From: Bradyrhizobium sp. 199 | GTDB taxonomy: Bacteria; Pseudomonadota; Alphaproteobacteria; Rhizobiales; Xanthobacteraceae | Direction: 5' to 3' | DNA length: 64,000 nt | Assembly (NCBI RefSeq): GCF_023073355.1 | Contig: NZ_JADPJI010000006.1 | Location: 1-64,000, forward strand | Shown: piece after piece, positions 8,893 to 17,831 of the stretch | How the letters are laid out: each line of letters opens with the position of its first letter | How positions within the stretch are numbered: position 1 is the first letter of the stretch | Made by a program: the position numbers and the translations under genes | Notes under the pieces: model-generated | Databases searched by the model: none | The model's input: the letters and a program-made list of their open reading frames with translations, nothing else | What the model was told of the DNA's origin: nothing

Positions 8893-9912
8893 ATGATCAC
8901 GCATCTTCGCAGCAAGCTTGCGGCCGGCGTCCTGATCGCCGCAGCCGTCCTGACCGCAAACGCCGCGCACGCCCAGCAGAAGTCCGAGGTCGCGCTGTCG
9001 CGCCAGCCTGGCATTTTCTACATGCCCAGCCACATCATGGAGAAGCAGAAGCTGATCGAGAAGCACGCGGCTTCTCTCGGCGTCTCGGGCGTCACCACCA
9101 AATGGATCACCTTCTCCGGCGGTGGCGCGCAGACCGATGCCCTGCTCGCGGGCGGCGTCGACATCCTCAACACCGGCACCGGCAACCTTCTGCTGCTGTG
9201 GGATCGCACCCGCGGCGGCGTCAAGGGCATCGTCGCGACGTCGGCGCAGCCAATGACGCTGATCAGCCGCGACGCCAACATCAAGTCGATCAGGGATTTC
9301 GGCCCCAGCGACAAGATCGCGGTGCCGACAGTCAAGGTCTCGACCCAGGCGATCGTGCTTCAGATCGCCGCCGCCGAGGCTTTCGGTGCCGACCAATGGT
9401 CGAAGCTGGATTCCAACACGGTGCAGCTCGGCCATCCCGATGCCTATGCCGCGCTGTCCAACTCCAAGCACGAGGTGCACACCCACTTCTCGATCCCGCC
9501 CTTCACCTTCCTGGAGCTGAAGAACGTGCCGGGCGCGCACATCGTGCTGTCATCGCCGGACGTGATGGGCGGGCCGCTCAGCCAGGCCCAGTTCTTCACC
9601 ACGACGAAGTTTGCCGACGCCAATCCAAAGATCATCCAGGCCGTGCGCGACGCGACCAAGGAAGCGCAGGATGTGATCCGCAGCGACACCAGGCAGGCGG
9701 TCGAGATCTACAAGGAGATCACCGGCGACAAGACCTCGGTCGAGGAGCTGCTCGATCTCCTCAAGGAGCCCGGCATGATGGAGTGGAATCTCGAGCCGCA
9801 AGGCACGATGAAGTTCGCCGCCCATCTGTTCAAGACCGGCACGCTGAAGAACCAGCCCAAGGCGTGGACCGATTATTATCTGCCCGTCGCGCACGATCTG
9901 AAGGGCAACTGA
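8893..9912 (+). CDS. ABC transporter substrate-binding protein, NitT/TauT (SsuA-like) family
   Basis: A 339-residue periplasmic protein. An N-terminal signal peptide with hydrophobic core LAAGVLIAAAVLTANA ends at an AHAQ-type cleavage site. The body has the SsuA/NMT1-like features FSGGGAQTDALLAGGVDI and the switch region around KIAVPTVKVSTQ. It should capture a small organic solute for the ATPase and permease encoded directly downstream; its stop overlaps the ATPase start. GGAGGAAAC precedes the start. The usual ligands of this family are sulfonates, nitrate or pyrimidine precursors, but the following genes point to a sugar acid or lactone. The substrate is unproven. Confidence 0.88.
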   Translation: MITHLRSKLAAGVLIAAAVLTANAAHAQQKSEVALSRQPGIFYMPSHIMEKQKLIEKHAASLGVSGVTTKWITFSGGGAQTDALLAGGVDILNTGTGNLLLLWDRTRGGVKGIVATSAQPMTLISRDANIKSIRDFGPSDKIAVPTVKVSTQAIVLQIAAAEAFGADQWSKLDSNTVQLGHPDAYAALSNSKHEVHTHFSIPPFTFLELKNVPGAHIVLSSPDVMGGPLSQAQFFTTTKFADANPKIIQAVRDATKEAQDVIRSDTRQAVEIYKEITGDKTSVEELLDLLKEPGMMEWNLEPQGTMKFAAHLFKTGTLKNQPKAWTDYYLPVAHDLKGN

Positions 9913-10673
9913 TGGCGCTGCTCGACGTCAGTGGCGTGACGCTGCGCTACAAGACCTCCAGCGCCGTCGTCACCGCCACGGAGAGGGTGAGCTTTAGCGT
10001 CGACAAGTCCGACCGCTTCGTGCTGCTCGGTCCGTCCGGTTGCGGCAAGTCGACCCTGCTCAAGGCCGTCGGCGGCTACATGAGCCCGAGCGAAGGCCGC
10101 ATGACGATCGGCGATCGCGAGATCCACGGTCCCGGCGCCGATCGCATGATGATCTTCCAGGAGTTCGACCAGCTCTTGCCCTGGAAGAGCGTACTCGCCA
10201 ACGTGATGTTTCCGCTGCTGACCGCGCGAAAGCTGTCGCGCAAGGACGCCGAGGCGAAGGCGCGGGCCTATATCGAGAAGGTCGGCCTGACCCGCGTCGT
10301 CGATGCCTATCCGCACACGCTCTCCGGCGGCATGAAGCAGCGCGTCGCGATCGCGCGCGGCATGGCGATGGAGCCCGACATCCTGCTGATGGACGAGCCG
10401 TTCGCCGCGCTCGATGCATTGACGCGCCGGACCTGCCAGGACGAGCTGCTCCAGCTCTGGAGCGAGACCAAATTCACGGTGTTGTTCGTGACCCATTCGA
10501 TCGCGGAAGCGATCCGCATCGGCAACCGCATCCTGCTGCTGTCGCCGCATCCCGGCCGCGTCAAGGCCGAGGTGGTCGACGTCGACAAGGTCTCGAACGA
10601 AGACGGTAGCGCCGGCCGGCTCGAGAAGGAGATCCACGATCTCCTGTTCGCGCAAGAAGCGACCGCGCATTGA
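9912..10673 (+). CDS. ABC transporter ATP-binding protein, NitT/TauT family
   Basis: A 253-residue ATPase whose ATG overlaps the stop of the binding-protein gene (TGATG). Walker A is GPSGCGKST near residue 37, the Q-loop is FQEFDQLLPW, the signature is LSGGMKQRVAIARG, Walker B is ILLMDEPFAALD, and the switch His is in FVTHSIAEA. It would energise import through the permease encoded next. The architecture and length fit the SsuB/TauB group. Confidence 0.93.
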   Translation: MALLDVSGVTLRYKTSSAVVTATERVSFSVDKSDRFVLLGPSGCGKSTLLKAVGGYMSPSEGRMTIGDREIHGPGADRMMIFQEFDQLLPWKSVLANVMFPLLTARKLSRKDAEAKARAYIEKVGLTRVVDAYPHTLSGGMKQRVAIARGMAMEPDILLMDEPFAALDALTRRTCQDELLQLWSETKFTVLFVTHSIAEAIRIGNRILLLSPHPGRVKAEVVDVDKVSNEDGSAGRLEKEIHDLLFAQEATAH

Positions 10674-10683
10674 GGAGCCTCTG

Positions 10684-11544
10684 ATGGGCCAAGCCAGGAT
10701 ATTGCCGCGGGCCGAACCGGCCGCCGCTTCAGGTGCGGGTGAGGTCGAGCGCAAGCTGGGCGTTGCCGAGCTGCTCTGGAACGACGGCTTCGTCCGCAAG
10801 TCCGTCATCATTCTGTTCCTGGCGGCGATCTGGGAAGCCTACGGCCTCGCCCTCGACAATCCGCTGTTGTTCCCGACGCTGCACGATACCGCGGTCACGC
10901 TATTCGATCGCGTCAAGGACGGTACCATTCCGATGCGCGCGTGGGCGTCGCTGAAAGTGCTGTTCATGGGCTATTCGGCCGGCATCGCGCTGGCTGCAAT
11001 CTTCACCATTCTCGCCATCTCGACCCGCATCGGCACCGATTTCCTCGAGACCGTGACGGCGATGTTCAACCCGTTGCCGGCGATCGCGCTGCTGCCGCTC
11101 GCGTTGATCTGGTTCGGCCTCGGCAATGGCAGCCTCGTCTTCGTGCTGATCCATTCGGTGCTGTGGCCGGTCGCGCTGAACACCCATTCCGGCTTCAAGA
11201 GCGTGTCGAACACGCTGCGCATGGTCGGTCGCAATTACGGCCTGCGCGGCTTGCCCTACGTCGCCAGGATACTCATCCCCGCAGCCTTCGGCTCGATCCT
11301 CACCGGCCTGAAGATCGGCTGGGCCTTTGCCTGGCGTACGCTGATCGCGGCCGAGCTGGTGTTCGGCGTGTCATCGGGGCAAGGGGGGCTTGGCTGGTTC
11401 ATCTTCGAGAACCGCAACCTGCTCGACATACCTGCGGTCTTCGCAGGCCTCTTGACGGTGATCATCATCGGCCTCTTTGTCGAGAACCTGATCTTCCGCG
11501 CCATCGAGCGGAACACCGTCCAGAAATGGGGCACCCAATCATGA
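10684..11544 (+). CDS. ABC transporter permease, NitT/TauT family
   Basis: A 286-residue inner-membrane permease with about six hydrophobic segments and the cytoplasmic EAA-type loop near residues 180-205 (NTLRMVGRNYGLRGLPYV). GAGGAG precedes the ATG, 10 bases after the ATPase stop. Its own stop overlaps the start of the dehydratase gene (ATGA), so transport and catabolic genes are translated from one message. It pairs with the ATPase and binding protein to make a complete importer. Confidence 0.92.
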   Translation: MGQARILPRAEPAAASGAGEVERKLGVAELLWNDGFVRKSVIILFLAAIWEAYGLALDNPLLFPTLHDTAVTLFDRVKDGTIPMRAWASLKVLFMGYSAGIALAAIFTILAISTRIGTDFLETVTAMFNPLPAIALLPLALIWFGLGNGSLVFVLIHSVLWPVALNTHSGFKSVSNTLRMVGRNYGLRGLPYVARILIPAAFGSILTGLKIGWAFAWRTLIAAELVFGVSSGQGGLGWFIFENRNLLDIPAVFAGLLTVIIIGLFVENLIFRAIERNTVQKWGTQS

Positions 11545-13280
11545 CCAAGAAGAAAATGACGCCCGACCAGCTCCGCAGCGCGCGCTGGTTCGCGCCCGAC
11601 GATCTCCGCTCGTTCGGCCACCGCTCCCGCACCATGCAGATGGGCTACGCGCCGGAGGAGTGGAAGGATCGCCCGATCATCGCGATTCTCAACACCTGGT
11701 CGGACGCACAGCCCTGCCACATGCATTTCAAGTCGCGCGTCGACGACGTCAAACGCGGCATTCTGATGGCCGGCGGCTTTCCGATCGAACTGCCGGCGTT
11801 GTCGCTCTCGGAATCGCTCCTCAAGCCGACCACCATGCTCTACCGCAATCTGCTGGCGATGGACGCCGAGGAATTGCTGCGCAGCCATCCCGTCGACGGA
11901 GTGGTGCTGATGGGCGGCTGCGACAAGACCACGCCGGCGCTGCTGCTGGGTGCGACCTCGATGAACATCCCGGCGATCTATCTGCCGGCAGGCCCGATGC
12001 TGCGCGGCAATTGGAAGGGCAAGACCCTCGGCTCCGGTTCGGACGGCTGGAAGTACTGGGACGAGCGCCGCGCCGGAAAGATCTCCGACAAGGACTGGCT
12101 CGATATCGAAGCCGGCATCGCCCGCAGCTACGGCACCTGCATGACCATGGGCACGGCTTCGACCATGACCGCGATTGCGGAAGCGATCGGCATGACGCTG
12201 CCCGGCGCCTCCTCGATTCCGGCCGCGGACGCCAACCACATCCGCATGGCCTCCGAATGCGGCCGCCGCATCGTCGAGATGGTCTGGGACGATTTGACCC
12301 CGACGACGATCCAGACCCGGAAAGCCTTCGAGAATGCGATTGCGGTGGCGATGGCGATGGGCTGCTCGACCAACGCGATCATCCATCTGATCGCGCAGGC
12401 GCGCCGCGCCGGCCAGGACATCGGGCTCGACGATTTCGAGATCGCGAGCCGCAAGGTGCCCGTGATCGCGAACGTCCGCCCGAGCGGCGATGCCTATCTG
12501 ATGGAGGATTTCTTCTACGCCGGCGGCCTGCCGGCGCTGATGGCCCAGATCAAGCCGCATCTGCATCTGGACTGCATCACGGTGACCGGCAAGACGCTTG
12601 GCGAGAACATCGAGGGCGCTGAGGTGCACAATTCCGACGTGATTCGCTCGGTCGACAATCCCATCTACAAGGAAGGCGCGCTCGCCGTGCTCAAGGGCAA
12701 TATCGCGCCCGACGGCTGCGTCATCAAGCCCTCCGCCTGCGCGCCGCGCTTTCTCAAGCACACCGGCCCCGCGCTGGTGTTCGACGATTATCCCTCGATG
12801 AAGAAGGCCGTCGACGATCCCAACCTCGACGTCACCGAGGATCACATCCTCATCTTGCGCAATGCAGGACCGCAAGGCGGGCCGGGCATGCCGGAATGGG
12901 GCATGCTGCCGATTCCGACCAAGCTCGTGAAGCAGGGCGTGCGCGACATGGTGCGCCTCTCGGATGCGCGCATGAGCGGCACCAGCTATGGGGCCTGCAT
13001 CCTGCACGTTTCGCCCGAATCCTATATCGGTGGTCCGCTGGCGCTGGTGCAGAACGGCGACCGCATCACCCTCGACGTCGCCGCCCGCACCATCAATCTC
13101 GACGTGAGCGAAGCCGAGCTCGACGAGCGCCGTGCCGCCTGGAAGCAGCCCGAGCGCCGCTTCGAGCGCGGCTACGGCTGGATGTTCACCAAGCACATCA
13201 AGCAGGCCAATGACGGCTGCGACTTCGACTTCCTCGAGACCGATTTCGGCGCGCCGATCGGCGAACCGTCGATTTACTAG
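11541..13280 (+). CDS. IlvD/Edd-family dehydratase, probable sugar-acid (L-arabinonate-type) dehydratase
   Basis: A 579-residue enzyme of the IlvD/Edd family. Cys59 (AQPCHMHF), Cys127 (GGCDKT) and Cys200 (YGTCMTMG) are placed as in the [2Fe-2S] L-arabinonate dehydratases, and Lys129 matches the carbamylated Lys that binds Mg. The catalytic-Ser region is RMSGTSYG near 477-484. Such enzymes remove water from sugar acids to give 2-keto-3-deoxy acids. A true amino-acid-pathway IlvD is less likely, because the gene is embedded in a transporter/lactonase operon and overlaps the permease by 4 bases. The sugar acid used is not determined by sequence alone. Confidence 0.88.
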   Translation: MTKKKMTPDQLRSARWFAPDDLRSFGHRSRTMQMGYAPEEWKDRPIIAILNTWSDAQPCHMHFKSRVDDVKRGILMAGGFPIELPALSLSESLLKPTTMLYRNLLAMDAEELLRSHPVDGVVLMGGCDKTTPALLLGATSMNIPAIYLPAGPMLRGNWKGKTLGSGSDGWKYWDERRAGKISDKDWLDIEAGIARSYGTCMTMGTASTMTAIAEAIGMTLPGASSIPAADANHIRMASECGRRIVEMVWDDLTPTTIQTRKAFENAIAVAMAMGCSTNAIIHLIAQARRAGQDIGLDDFEIASRKVPVIANVRPSGDAYLMEDFFYAGGLPALMAQIKPHLHLDCITVTGKTLGENIEGAEVHNSDVIRSVDNPIYKEGALAVLKGNIAPDGCVIKPSACAPRFLKHTGPALVFDDYPSMKKAVDDPNLDVTEDHILILRNAGPQGGPGMPEWGMLPIPTKLVKQGVRDMVRLSDARMSGTSYGACILHVSPESYIGGPLALVQNGDRITLDVAARTINLDVSEAELDERRAAWKQPERRFERGYGWMFTKHIKQANDGCDFDFLETDFGAPIGEPSIY

Positions 13281-13289
13281 CCCAACCGC

Positions 13290-13389
13290 CGTCGTTCCGG
13301 GGCGATGTGGAGCATCGAACCCGGAACTTCGAGATTCTCAGGTGCGCAATTGCGCACCGTAGTTCGGTTTCGCCGCCCCGGAATGACGA
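13290..13389. repeat. Dispersed inverted repeat, family C, copy 1
   Basis: The arms CGTTCCGGGGCG and CGCCCCGGAATGACG bracket a central perfect palindrome GGTGCGCAATTGCGCACC at 13341-13358. The element fills almost the whole gap between the dehydratase and the RraA-type gene, inside an otherwise tight operon. A related copy lies at 49402-49468. It would form a long stem in the mRNA. Confidence 0.8.
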
Positions 13390-13405
13390 AATAAGAGAGC
13401 GCGAC

Positions 13406-14125
13406 ATGACAAAACTTACCGAAGCCACCCGCAACAAGCTCAAATCCGTCTCCACCGCCACCGTCGCCACCGCGCTGTTCAAGCGCGGTCTGCGCGTTCA
13501 GATGATCCAGGATGTGCATCCCGTCGGCCCCGACCAGCCGACCATGGTCGGCGAGGCCTTCACGCTGCGCTACATGCCGGCGCGCGAGGATCTCAACACC
13601 ATCGACGTGTTCAAAGACCGGGCGCATCCGCAGCGCAAAGCGATTGAGGATTGTCCGGCGGGTGCCGTGCTGGTGATGGACAGCCGCAAGGACGCGCGCG
13701 CCGCTTCCGCCGGTGCGATCCTGGTCACGCGCTTGATGAAGCGCGGTGTCGCCGGCGTCGTCACCGACGGCGGCTTTCGCGATTCCGCCGAGATCGCCAA
13801 GCTCGGCATTCCCGCCTACCATCACCGTCCTTCGGCGCCGACCAATCTCACGCTGCATCAGGCGATCGAGATCAACGTTCCGATCGGCTGCGGCGACGCG
13901 CCGGTGTTCCCGGGCGACGTCATCCTCGGCGATGCCGACGGCGTCATTGTGATCCCCGCGCATCTGGCCGACGAGATCGCCAACGAAACCTCTGAGATGA
14001 CGGCGTTCGAGGACTTTGTCACCGAGGAAGTCGGCAAGGGTCGGGGCATCTTTGGTCTCTATCCCGCAACCGATCCGCAGACGCTGACCGACTTCGCGCA
14101 ATGGCGGAAGAAGAACGGCCGCTAG
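13406..14125 (+). CDS. RraA-like protein, probable class II aldolase
   Basis: A 239-residue member of the RraA/HMG-CHA aldolase family. The hallmark DGGFRDSAEIAKLGIPAY segment carries the Arg-Asp pair that binds pyruvate and metal, and GDVILGDADGVIVIP is the other conserved block. Family members either bind RNase E (true RraA, about 160 residues) or cleave 4-hydroxy-4-methyl-2-oxoglutarate-type acids. The greater length and the operon context favour an aldolase acting on the 2-keto acid formed by the dehydratase upstream. The start is the ATG after AAGAGAG; an in-frame extension runs back through the repeat and is rejected. Confidence 0.82.
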   Translation: MTKLTEATRNKLKSVSTATVATALFKRGLRVQMIQDVHPVGPDQPTMVGEAFTLRYMPAREDLNTIDVFKDRAHPQRKAIEDCPAGAVLVMDSRKDARAASAGAILVTRLMKRGVAGVVTDGGFRDSAEIAKLGIPAYHHRPSAPTNLTLHQAIEINVPIGCGDAPVFPGDVILGDADGVIVIPAHLADEIANETSEMTAFEDFVTEEVGKGRGIFGLYPATDPQTLTDFAQWRKKNGR

Positions 14126-14196
14126 GCCGAGACTCACGTCAAGACACAGGCCGGCCACATCAAGCGCCGGCCTATTATCGAGCAGGGAGGACTTTC

Positions 14197-15288
14197 ATGA
14201 ATTTCACGCGACGCAATCTCATGGCCGGCGCTGGCGGGGCCGTGGCATCCACGCTGCTCGCCCGCGCCGCGGGCGCACAATCGTTCCCTTTCACACCGAA
14301 CCAGCGCTACCCCGATCCCGCCGTCCAGATCCTCGATCCCGGTTTCACAAAATACCGGCTCTATTCCTCGACGGTCGAGCAGGTCGCTTCAGGCATGCGC
14401 TGGGCCGAAGGTCCCGCTTATTTCCCCGAGGGCGGCTATCTCCTGTTCTCGGACATTCCCAACAACCGGATCATGAAGTTCGACGAGAACACCGGGCAGA
14501 CCAGCGTGTTCCGCGCCAATGCCAATTACGCCAACGGCAATGCGAGGGATCGCCAGGGGCGTCTCGTCACCTGCGAGCATTCCGTCACGCGCCGCGTCAC
14601 CCGCACCGAGAAGGACGGCAAGATCACCGTGCTCGCAGACAAGTTCGAGGGCAAGCGGCTGAACGCGCCGAACGACGTCGTGGTCAAGTCCGACGACAGC
14701 ATTTGGTTCACCGATCCGCTGTTCGGAATCAACGGCGAGTGGGAGGGCAAGAAGGAAAAGGCCGAGCAGGCCACCACCAACGTCTATCGCATCGCCAAGG
14801 ACGGCAACATCACTGCCGTGCTCACCGACCTCGTCAATCCGAACGGCCTGGCCTTCTCGCCGGACGAGAAGAAGCTCTACATCGTCGAATGGAAGGGTAC
14901 GCCCAACCGTAGCATCTGGAGCTACAATGTCGGCGACGACGGCGCCTTGAGCGGCAAGACCAAGCTGATCGACGCTGCCGACCAGGGTTCGCTCGACGGT
15001 TTTCGCGTCGATCGCGACGGCAATCTCTGGTGCGGCTGGGGCTCCAATGGCGCGCTGCAATCCGAGCCCACTGAGGTCGGCGGCCGCAAGGTGTTTCAGC
15101 TCAAGGCCAAGCCGGAGGATCTCGACGGCGTGATGGTGTTCAACGCGGACGGCAAGCCGCTCGCCTTCATCAGACTGCCCGAGCGCTGCGCCAATCTCTG
15201 CTTCGGCGGCCCCAAGAACAACCGGCTGTATATGGCGAGCAGCCACTCGGTTTATGCACTGTACGTCGAGGCGCACGGCGCGGTGTGA
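14197..15288 (+). CDS. SMP-30/gluconolactonase family protein, Tat-exported
   Basis: A 363-residue beta-propeller lactonase. The N-terminus RRNLMAGAGGAVASTLL is a twin-arginine signal ending near AGAQ, so it folds before export to the periplasm. The body has the SMP-30 features WAEGPAYFPEGGYLLFSDIP (Glu metal ligand), NAPNDVVVKSDDSIWFTDP (Asn and Asp ligands) and DGFRVDRDGNLW. It would open sugar-acid lactones to the free acids, which the importer and dehydratase could then use. GGGAGG precedes the ATG. It is the last gene of the GntR-controlled operon. Confidence 0.9.
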   Translation: MNFTRRNLMAGAGGAVASTLLARAAGAQSFPFTPNQRYPDPAVQILDPGFTKYRLYSSTVEQVASGMRWAEGPAYFPEGGYLLFSDIPNNRIMKFDENTGQTSVFRANANYANGNARDRQGRLVTCEHSVTRRVTRTEKDGKITVLADKFEGKRLNAPNDVVVKSDDSIWFTDPLFGINGEWEGKKEKAEQATTNVYRIAKDGNITAVLTDLVNPNGLAFSPDEKKLYIVEWKGTPNRSIWSYNVGDDGALSGKTKLIDAADQGSLDGFRVDRDGNLWCGWGSNGALQSEPTEVGGRKVFQLKAKPEDLDGVMVFNADGKPLAFIRLPERCANLCFGGPKNNRLYMASSHSVYALYVEAHGAV

Positions 15289-15312
15289 AGTAGTAGCGGC
15301 GAGCCAAGCTGC

Positions 15313-15404
15313 CGTAGGGTGGGCAAAGGCGCATTTGCGCCGTGCCCACCTTCTGTTCGAAACGGCACGAACTAGTGGGCACGCTTCGCTTTGCCCGCCC
15401 TACA
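15313..15404. repeat. Dispersed inverted repeat, family A, copy 1
   Basis: The arms CGTAGGGTGGGCAAAGGCGC and GCTTCGCTTTGCCCGCCCTAC are inverted copies, with an inner GCGCATTTGCGC and GTGCCCACC. Related elements occur at 22671-22742, 31935-32028 and 58083-58173, always between genes. Here the element separates two convergent genes. Confidence 0.85.
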
Positions 15405-15413
15405 CGTTTGCGG

Positions 15414-17519
15414 CTACACCCTGGCCTCCGTCATCCCCGCCGCCCACAGCGCAAACGCATACACGATCGCGACTTCATCCAGCCGGTCGAACCGCCCCGA
15501 GGCGCCGCCATGGCCGGCGCCCATGTTGGTGCGCAGGAGAACCGGGCCGCCGCCGCTCATGGTTGCGCGCAGGCGCGCGATCCATTTGGCGGGCTCCCAG
15601 TAAGTGACGCGTGGATCAGTAAGCCCGCCCATCGCCAGGATCGCCGGGTACTCCTTCGCGGCGACCTTGTCGTAGGGCGAGTAGGACAGGATCGTTCGAA
15701 AATCCTTTTCGCTCTCGATCGGGTTGCCCCATTCCGGCCATTCCGGCGGCGTCAGCGGCAGCGTGTCGTCGAGCATGGTATTGAGCACGTCGACGAACGG
15801 CACTTCGGCGACGATGCCGGCGAACAATTCGCCGGCACGGTTGGCGACCGCGCCCATCAGCATGCCGCCGGCCGAGCCGCCATGACCGACGATGCGCTTG
15901 GCGCTGGTGTATTTCGCGTCGATCAATGCCTGCGCGCTGGCTGAGAAATCGTCGAACGAATTCGTCTTCTTCTCGCGCTTGCCGTCGAGATACCAGCCCC
16001 AACCCTTGTCGGCGCCGCCGCGGATATGGGCAATGGCGTAGACGAAGCCGCGGTCGACCAGCGACAGGCGGTTGGCACTGAACGAGGCCGGCATCGCCAT
16101 GCCGTAGGAGCCGTAGCCGTAAAGCAAGAGTGGCGCCGAGCCGTCGAGCCTGAGCCCGCGGCGATAAAGGATCGAGACCGGCACCTCGGCGCCGTCGTGC
16201 GATTTCGCCGTGATGCGGGTGGTGACGTAGTCGGCAGCAACGTGGCCGGATGGAATCTCCTGGCGCTTGCGCAGGGTGCGCGTGCGCTCGACCATGTCGT
16301 AATCATAGACCTCCGACGGCGTCGTCATCGACGAATAAGCGAAGCGCAAATTGGTCGTATCGAATTCGTACGAGCCCATTGTATCCAGCGAATAGGCGGC
16401 CTCGTCGAAGGCGATGGCATGCTCCTCGTTCGAGGCGAGATCGCGGATCACGATCGACGGCAGCGCATTGGCGCGCTCCAGCCGCACCAGATGGCCGGCA
16501 TAGAGATCGAGATCGATGATGTAGATGCCGGGACGATACGGGATCAGATCGCGCCAGTTCTTGCGGTCGGGCGAGAGGAGCGGCGCCGTGACGATCTTGA
16601 AGTCGATGGCGTCGTCGGCATTGGTGAGGATGAAGAGCTCGTCGCCGCGGTCGGCAAGCGAATATTGCACGCCTTCCTCGCGCGCCGCGACCAGTCGCGG
16701 CGGCGCCTCTGGATGGGCGAGATCGATCAGCCGCTGCTCCGAGGTTTCGTGGTCGCCGCCGGCGATCACGCAGAAGCGGCCGCTGGTGCTCTCGTGCAGA
16801 TGGGTGAACCAGCCGGAATCCTGCTCCTCATAGACCAGCGTGTCGTCGGCCTGCCTGGTGCCGAGCCTGTGCCGCCACACCTGCATCGGCCGGTGATTGT
16901 CGTCGAGCTTCACATAGAAGAAGCTCTTGCAGTCCGCGGCCCAGACCATGCCGCCGTCGGTCTCCTCGACGAGATCGTCGAAGTCCTTGCCGCTCGCCCA
17001 GTCGCGCACGCGGATCGAAAAATATTCCGAGCCGTTGGTGTCGGCGCTCCAGGCCTGCAGCTTGTGGTCGTGCGAGTGCCGGCTGCCGCCGAACTTGAAA
17101 TATTTGTGGTCCTTGGCGAGCGCGTCGCCATCGAGCACGATATCGCCGTCGCCGCCCTCGCGCGGCATGCGGCCGAACAGCTCGTGCTGCCCGCCCTCGC
17201 GAAATCTGCGAAAATAGGCGAAGGGACCGTCAGGCGAGGGTACGCTGGAATCGTCCTCCTTGATGCGTCCGCGCATTTCGCGAACCAGCGTCTTCTGCAG
17301 GCTCGCGGTATGGCCGAGCAGGCTGTCGGTGTAGACGTTCTCCTCGTCGAGATATTTGCGGATGTCGGGATCGAGCACCTTGGGATCGCGCAGCACCTCC
17401 TGCCATTTCGCGTCCTTCAACCAGGCATAATCGTCGGTCACGGTGATCCCGTGCCGCGTGAAGGAATGCGGCCGGCGCGGGGCGACGGGAGGCTGGGAAG
17501 GCGTTTTGGCTTGTGTCAC
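15414..17519 (-). CDS. ptrB: Oligopeptidase B-type S9 serine peptidase
   Basis: A 701-residue prolyl-oligopeptidase-family enzyme that cleaves short peptides after basic residues. The beta-propeller domain (about 75-410) follows a conserved start (RRPHSFTRHGITVTDDYAWL). The alpha/beta-hydrolase domain carries the nucleophile Ser in GHGGSAGGMLMG, Asp in GLTDPRVTYWEP and His in GAGHGGASGRF. The GTG giving VTQAKTPSQPP is chosen because GAGGATCGA lies just upstream and homology begins here; a 43-residue in-frame extension runs into repeat DNA. It is a single gene, convergent with the lactonase gene and divergent from the acyltransferase pair. There is no signal peptide, so it is probably cytoplasmic. 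Confidence 0.9.
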   Translation of the reverse strand: MTQAKTPSQPPVAPRRPHSFTRHGITVTDDYAWLKDAKWQEVLRDPKVLDPDIRKYLDEENVYTDSLLGHTASLQKTLVREMRGRIKEDDSSVPSPDGPFAYFRRFREGGQHELFGRMPREGGDGDIVLDGDALAKDHKYFKFGGSRHSHDHKLQAWSADTNGSEYFSIRVRDWASGKDFDDLVEETDGGMVWAADCKSFFYVKLDDNHRPMQVWRHRLGTRQADDTLVYEEQDSGWFTHLHESTSGRFCVIAGGDHETSEQRLIDLAHPEAPPRLVAAREEGVQYSLADRGDELFILTNADDAIDFKIVTAPLLSPDRKNWRDLIPYRPGIYIIDLDLYAGHLVRLERANALPSIVIRDLASNEEHAIAFDEAAYSLDTMGSYEFDTTNLRFAYSSMTTPSEVYDYDMVERTRTLRKRQEIPSGHVAADYVTTRITAKSHDGAEVPVSILYRRGLRLDGSAPLLLYGYGSYGMAMPASFSANRLSLVDRGFVYAIAHIRGGADKGWGWYLDGKREKKTNSFDDFSASAQALIDAKYTSAKRIVGHGGSAGGMLMGAVANRAGELFAGIVAEVPFVDVLNTMLDDTLPLTPPEWPEWGNPIESEKDFRTILSYSPYDKVAAKEYPAILAMGGLTDPRVTYWEPAKWIARLRATMSGGGPVLLRTNMGAGHGGASGRFDRLDEVAIVYAFALWAAGMTEARV

Positions 17520-17554
17520 TCGATCCTCATTAATCAGCGCGGCGTCTCTTCTTA

Positions 17555-17710
17555 ACCTCGCCCCGCTTGCGGGGAGAGGTCGCCGCGAAGCGGCGGGTGA
17601 GGGGTACAGGTCCCTCGACCATCTCTCCTGCGGAGAGAAGCCCTCCACCCCAACCCTCTCAGGGCGAGCGTAGCTGGTCCCGACCCCGTAAGAACGGGGA
17701 GAGGGAGAGG
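17555..17710. repeat. Dispersed inverted repeat, family D, copy 1
   Basis: An intergenic element with arms CCCCGCTTGCGGGGAGAGG and CCCCGTAAGAACGGGGAGAG, an inner CGCCGCGAAGCGGCG stem, and GGTGAGGGG. Similar elements lie at 20371-20519 and 54361-54515. Together with short unique flanks it fills the roughly 310-base gap between the divergent oligopeptidase and acyltransferase genes, leaving little room for promoters. Confidence 0.8.
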
Positions 17711-17831
17711 AGCCACCGTCTTATATCGTCCCGATTCCGCCGATTGCCAGCGCCGCCGCGCCAAGTCGCCGGGTTGTTGACCGGCCCCGTGTATGCTTTA
17801 CGGACCCTATCCCCGCCGCCGGTCCAGCCTG

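Noticed and set aside
11256..13196. Open frame of 646 codons on the minus strand opposite the IlvD/Edd dehydratase
   Set aside because: Shadow frame with His/Arg/Gly-rich random composition; the plus strand has all iron-sulfur ligands of a dehydratase.
13307..13405. N-terminal extension of the RraA-type protein
   Set aside because: The extra codons come from the family C repeat; the ATG at 13406 follows AAGAGAG and matches the family start.
16026..17555. Open frame of 509 codons on the plus strand opposite oligopeptidase B
   Set aside because: No recognisable family and composition typical of an antisense frame in GC-rich DNA.
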